Assembly (NCBI GenBank): GCA_026545225.1
Contig: CM048849.1
Location: 54,196,836 to 54,260,835 of the forward strand
Direction: 5' to 3'
DNA: 64,000 nucleotides
From: Cornus controversa
Lineage: Eukaryota; Streptophyta; Magnoliopsida; Cornales; Cornaceae
The notes beneath the pieces were generated by a model that was not told where the DNA came from, did not search any database, and worked only from the letters and a program-made list of their open reading frames with translations. The stretch's first letter is position 1. Each line of letters begins with the position of its first letter. Positions 63,798 to 64,000 of the stretch are shown here, piece by piece. A program made the position numbers and the translations under genes.

Positions 63798-64000
63798 GAC
63801 TCATTACAACCAATCTATTTGTCTCTCTAAGATGGTGGGGAAAAAAGAAAAGAACATTGAAGGATAACTTCAATATATTTGGTCTTTAAAGTTCAAACAA
63901 CACATTTTGAGATGGCAAAATGAATATAATTTGATGTAAATTCACTTTGATGGATGTAAATTCACTTACTCAAATATAGTAAGGATCATCTCTAGCATTG
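63798..64000. other. Window end, nothing recognised
   Basis: About 200 bases without a recognisable gene or element; the words GATGTAAATTCACTT occur twice near 63933 and 63953. Confidence 0.5.

Overview
This window is nuclear DNA from a flowering plant, most likely a eudicot. It is AT-rich, the genes are split by introns with GT..AG borders, and the proteins belong to plant families (a chloroplast-type DEG5 protease, tau-class glutathione transferases, a TCP factor with a miR319 site, an INT-type inositol transporter). Intergenic DNA is full of small non-autonomous DNA transposons and TA/GA microsatellites. Species cannot be named from the sequence alone.

Layout. 0.8-2.5 kb: last four exons of a DEG5-like protease gene (+), whose 5' part lies left of the window. 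3.6-5.4 kb: probable worn LTR-element remnant. 7.3-9.4 kb: two tau-class GST genes facing each other tail to tail; the left one is a pseudogene, the right one has an intact frame but lacks the usual catalytic serine and has a duplicated promoter. 10.3-10.7 kb: a NAA38/LSMD1-like Lsm protein (-), possibly with a far-upstream 5' non-coding exon near 14 kb. 12.0-13.1 kb: a large inverted repeat. 14.4-15.5 kb: nested repeats, one with an 8-bp target duplication. 16.7-19.1 kb: a cluster of TA microsatellites. 19.9-21.1 kb: a single-exon AUF-like F-box gene (+). 23.7-25.0 kb: a hAT-like element. 25-31 kb: no gene recognised. 31.5-32.7 kb: a TCP2/TCP24-type CIN transcription factor (-) with a miR319 target site. 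33-47 kb: gene-poor, with many MITEs and a three-copy TIR family, one copy nested in a hAT element. 47.9-48.7 kb: a B3-domain pseudogene (-). 51.0-55.7 kb: a complete six-exon INT2-like inositol transporter gene (-). 56-64 kb: Tourist-like MITEs and two more long-TIR elements with perfect 9-bp target duplications.

The genes do not form a pathway or cluster; they look like ordinary neighbours. I found no convincing novel system. The most informative signals are structural: transposons defined to the base by their terminal repeats and target duplications, nested insertions, a GST pair in which both members lost the catalytic serine, and a B3 gene in decay.
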